Below are positions 61,210-64,000 of a DNA stretch of 64,000 nt, one piece after another. The position numbers and the translations under genes are program-made. The notes below the pieces were generated by a model, which saw only the letters and a list, made by a program, of their open reading frames with translations, had not been told where the DNA came from and ran no database searches. Within the stretch, counting starts at the first letter, position 1. Every line of letters starts with the position of its first letter. Source of the stretch: Isochrysis galbana. Its lineage: Eukaryota > Haptophyta > Isochrysidales > Isochrysidaceae. Location of the stretch: NCBI GenBank assembly GCA_018136815.1, contig CM030934.1, forward strand, positions 3,932,710 to 3,996,709, written 5' to 3'.

Positions 61210-62896
61210 CTAGCAGAATGATAGCGCCAGTTGGTGTAGACGTTGCGCTGCCACGTCGTACTGAGACTCGTCGATGACGTAGCTTAGCCGAATATACTCG
61301 CAAGGCCCGCCACATGAGGTAGACGTTACCCCACGCTCGGGCGCCGCGGCTTCTCGGCCAAGGGACCTGCCAACACATGGACCTGCAGCCCAAGAGTCGA
61401 GCGCATCCTCGAGATGGCCATTTTCAATGGGCACAGAGCAGTCGCAGCCCGGAACCGCGACAACGCGAAATTCCCGCATTGCATCCACGAGAGCCTCGCG
61501 GGAAGGAGCGGGCGTGTGCAGCCTTAGCCATAGGAACATCCCGGCGCTGGGCTCCGACCACGAGGCGAGACCTTGCAGATGCCTCGCGAGGGCCCGCAGC
61601 AAGGCCCGGCATCGTTCCCGCATGGTTGCCTGTAGGGCGGTCACATGAGCCTCGAGCCAGCCCGGTGATGAAAGAAGCTTGGCGAGCACGCTGATGGAAA
61701 GAGAACTGCCCCACTGCGACGAGATGTATGCGAGGCCGTTGTACGCGTCGGCATACCTAAGGTAGCGGCAAGGATGTTCACTAGAGATGCACACAAAGAC
61801 GGGCCTGGCGAGGCATGCGGTTGGCGAGAGTCGACGCAGCAGCAGGCAGATGTGTTCCAGGCCGGGACCTGCGAGGAGCTGTGAGCCATCCGACGCGGAA
61901 ACCGGGAGCGAGCAGCTTGGAAAAGGTGTCAAGCCGCAGCACGATGCCCTTGGTGTCTATGGAGAGGAAGGAGGGTCCGAGGCCTTGCAACCCTGGCAGC
62001 GGCAACTGCGGCGCATCTGCACGGTGTTGCATATAGAAGTAGGCGTCATCCTCCATTATGAGCAGCCGATTAGCGGCGGCGATGGAGTAGATGAGCTCGT
62101 ACCGCTCGGCGGCGAGCCGCGAGCCCGTCGGGTTTTGCCCGACGGGGACCGTGTACAAGAGCTTGGGCGTGACGCCGCGAGCCGCGAGCGAGGCGCACGC
62201 GGCCGCGAGCGAGTCGGGCACCAGCCCGGCGGAGTCAACGGCGACGGGGACAAGCACGGCGCCCATAGAGCGGAACACGTCGATCGCCGCCATGAAGGTG
62301 CGCTCCTCCATCAGCACCACGTCGCCGCGATCGATCAACATGGACGCAAGCATCTCGACGCCTGACATCGAGCCTGCGGTGATGCACGTGCGGTGCTCCG
62401 CGTGGGCGGGTGGCGAGTGGAGTGCCTGCACGTGGAGCTCGAGCCACTGGCTGAGCGTATCCCACGCGAAAGGCGCATACCGCTGCGAGAGCGCCACCTC
62501 CTCGCTCGAGAGCGGCAGCTCGACCAGCTCCGTCTGCGCAGCCGGCGCGCTCGAACGCGCCTTGTTGCCATGCCTGGCCGTGCGCACGGCGTGGCGTGCG
62601 TCGGGAGATGAGGGGGGGTGGACCGCACACACGCTGATCCCGCGCAAAGGGAAGCTCGCCGCGGGCGGCACGCCGCCAGAGAGGACGAGCATCCCCTCAC
62701 TCTTCATCAGCGGAGCGAGAGCGTGCGTTCCAGCATAGAGCGTGGAGGGAGGGAGCGAGCGTAAGCGAAGGGAAAGGGAGGAGGACGTGCGAGCCTGCCG
62801 ACGCAGATGATGCGCTAGCCAACGAGCTAGCGCGCCCGCCAGCGCACCGAGCCCCACGAGTGCAACGTCGCGGACGGAGAGCCGCGCGGCCCACAT
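61210..62896 (-). CDS. AADAT: PLP-dependent class I aminotransferase, AADAT/kynurenine aminotransferase II type
   Basis: Two exons, 62896-61869 and 61756-61210, with a 112-bp GT-AG intron in phase 2; 524 residues. AADAT-type enzymes transfer the amino group of 2-aminoadipate, kynurenine or aromatic amino acids to 2-oxoglutarate. The PLP fold is clear: GSMSGVEMLASMLIDRGDVV, LLYTVPVGQNPTG, IMEDDAYFYMQ, the Schiff-base lysine in DTFSKLLAPGFRVGWLTAP, and GMFLWLRLH near the end with YIRLSYVID. The residues joined across the intron (PRRYADAYNGLAYISSQWGS) align with the human enzyme's helix after GPKP, which supports the splice. The N-terminus (about 1-60) is an extension with a hydrophobic stretch (VALVGLGALAGALARWLA) and many Arg, fitting a mitochondrial leader or membrane anchor. 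A 30-residue Ser/Glu-poor insert precedes the last strand. Exact substrate is uncertain. Confidence 0.9.
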
Positions 62897-63823
62897 CCGC
62901 CGCGCGCGCGCACGAGTAGAGCCAGATCTAGTTCGCAGGGCAAAAAGTACATATAAAGATTATTGTGATAGCACTTATCAGTAATTATATAAATAGATGA
63001 TGCGATGTTTGGCGATTTCCGGGCTATTCTAGTAGTAATATTATTCTCGTGGTCTCCCTCCTTCTCTCCAAGTCCTTCACGGTGCGGGCCCAGCCGGGGG
63101 GGGGGCGCGGGGTGGCGGGGGGGAGGACGGATCAGGATCGGCGGCACTCAACGGTAAGTAAGTTCAGAGGTGAGGTGAGGTGAAGAAGCGGGGGAGGAGG
63201 AGCGGCGTGGTGGTGGGGGGGGAAGGGGGATGTGGTGAAGAGAGGGGGAGACGAAGAGGAGGTCGCGGAGGCCGTTGCAGCCGCCGCGGTTGAACTCGGC
63301 GCAGATAGTAACAGTCGAGATTCGTGCGGTGTTGTTGAAGCGAGTCGCTGCGGCTCCGCTGCGGATCCCACGTGATCCGGCACGATCTGGCGCTGTCCAT
63401 AGCCGAGATCTGCCGAGCTCTATACGGAGCTCACCAGCCGCCGATGCACAGGCATAGCAGGCGGTGCCGAGAGGGGGGGGGGCGGGGGGAAGGGGGGGGG
63501 GGGAGGGGGGCATTCGTTTCATGGGGAAGGGCGGGGGGGAGGGGGCGGCGGAGGGGGTGGGCGGGGGCGGGGGGGATGCTCCTTCCCATCATGTTTTTTC
63601 ACCAAAGTAGAGAAGAGAGAGGCCCATCCCTCGCCCTTCCCCTCCCCTCCCCTCGCCTGTGGTCCCCTTCTCTCTCTCTCCCTTCTGTTCTTTGCCCTCT
63701 CCTCTCTTCCCTTCCCCTGCCCATTCCCACCCCACCCCAACCCTCCACTGGGGGAGCTTTTGCCCCCCTACCCCCCCCCCCCCCCCCTGCCCCTCCCTCG
63801 GTCTGCCCTCCCTCCCTCTTGCG
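62897..63823. promoter_or_regulatory. Divergent intergenic region with G and C tracts
   Basis: This separates the minus-strand aminotransferase from a plus-strand gene, so it probably holds both promoters. It contains an AT-rich patch at 62940-63050, G runs at 63092-63125 and 63470-63575, and a CT/C tract at 63620-63820 leading to the next ATG. Frames across it are low complexity. Confidence 0.4.
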
Positions 63824-64000
63824 ATGAAGCCCACGCCGTGGGACGTCAGCCTGCCGACGAGCGAACTGGCGCTCAACGCGAGCCGTATGGAAATCCTCGC
63901 CTCCACGCCTGCTGAGCCCACCCGACACGCCATCTGGGCATTCTGGGCGGCGCTCTCTCTTCTCTCTGCTCTCTCCACTCTGGCTGTTGTTGTGTGTATC
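63824..64000 (+). CDS. N-terminus of an unidentified membrane protein (runs off the window)
   Basis: From ATG 63824 the frame stays open to the last base, giving 59 residues (MKPTPWDVSLPTSELALNAS at the start). A polar segment of about 37 residues is followed by a hydrophobic helix (AIWAFWAALSLLSALSTLAV) that continues to the edge. The start is preceded by a long C/CT tract just like ADHE, SMPD4 and RlmN, which supports it as a genuine gene start. The helix is too far from the start for a classical signal peptide, so a type of membrane anchor is likely. Family cannot be judged. Confidence 0.55.
   Translation, partial: MKPTPWDVSLPTSELALNASRMEILASTPAEPTRHAIWAFWAALSLLSALSTLAVVVCI

Noticed and set aside
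63148-63522. Minus-strand ORF with a C-x7-C pair reminiscent of a CCCH finger
   Set aside because: The third Cys and the His of a CCCH finger are missing, and the rest is Pro/Ser low complexity.

Overview
The window is nuclear DNA from a eukaryote. Genes carry GT-AG introns that I could phase across several loci (88 to 769 nt). Most of the sequence is GC-rich, with very long C, CT and GA tracts, many dispersed repeats and debris of several transposon classes. One gene encodes a bipartite-looking leader (hydrophobic signal followed by AGAF) like those used for plastids derived from red algae by secondary endosymbiosis. Together with MPDU1, LAMTOR3, SMPD4 and an NAK-type kinase, this suggests a photosynthetic protist of the red secondary-plastid lineage. 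A haptophyte or a similar marine alga is my best guess, but the species cannot be fixed from the sequence alone.

Layout. 1-5.1 kb: repeat copies, then a mitochondrion-type bifunctional aldehyde/alcohol dehydrogenase (ADHE). 5.2-7.4 kb: an AT-rich island with two unusual small ORFs and a duplicated minisatellite, probably foreign (virus-like). 7.4-17 kb: ankyrin gene, MPDU1, LAMTOR3 and an SMPD4-type sphingomyelinase. 17-29.2 kb: repeats, hAT and LINE relics, and a 2025-residue SH3 scaffold with Glu/Ala repeats. 29.4-39.1 kb: ADCK1 kinase, a truncated Copia polyprotein, a tRNA-binding-domain protein and an ATP-grasp ligase. 39-47.2 kb: purine and G-rich tracts, an unknown 866-residue protein, and a 1.9 kb PIF/Harbinger-like transposon with terminal inverted repeats and a 5-bp target duplication. 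47.5-53.1 kb: RlmN methyltransferase, minisatellite, a retroelement-like ORF with an in-frame stop, and an array of 30-bp palindromic units. 53.3-64 kb: a nine-exon NAK-like kinase with C2 and RanBP2 zinc finger domains, a broken cytochrome b561 fragment, LINE reverse-transcriptase debris, an AADAT-like aminotransferase, and the start of a membrane protein that runs off the window.

There are no operons; genes stand alone on both strands. The shared themes are organelle metabolism (ADHE, ADCK1, RlmN, tRNA-binding protein, aminotransferase) and endomembrane biology (MPDU1, LAMTOR3, SMPD4, SH3 scaffold, NAK kinase). Many start codons are preceded directly by a C-rich or CT-rich tract on the coding strand, which may be a promoter or 5' leader habit of this genome.
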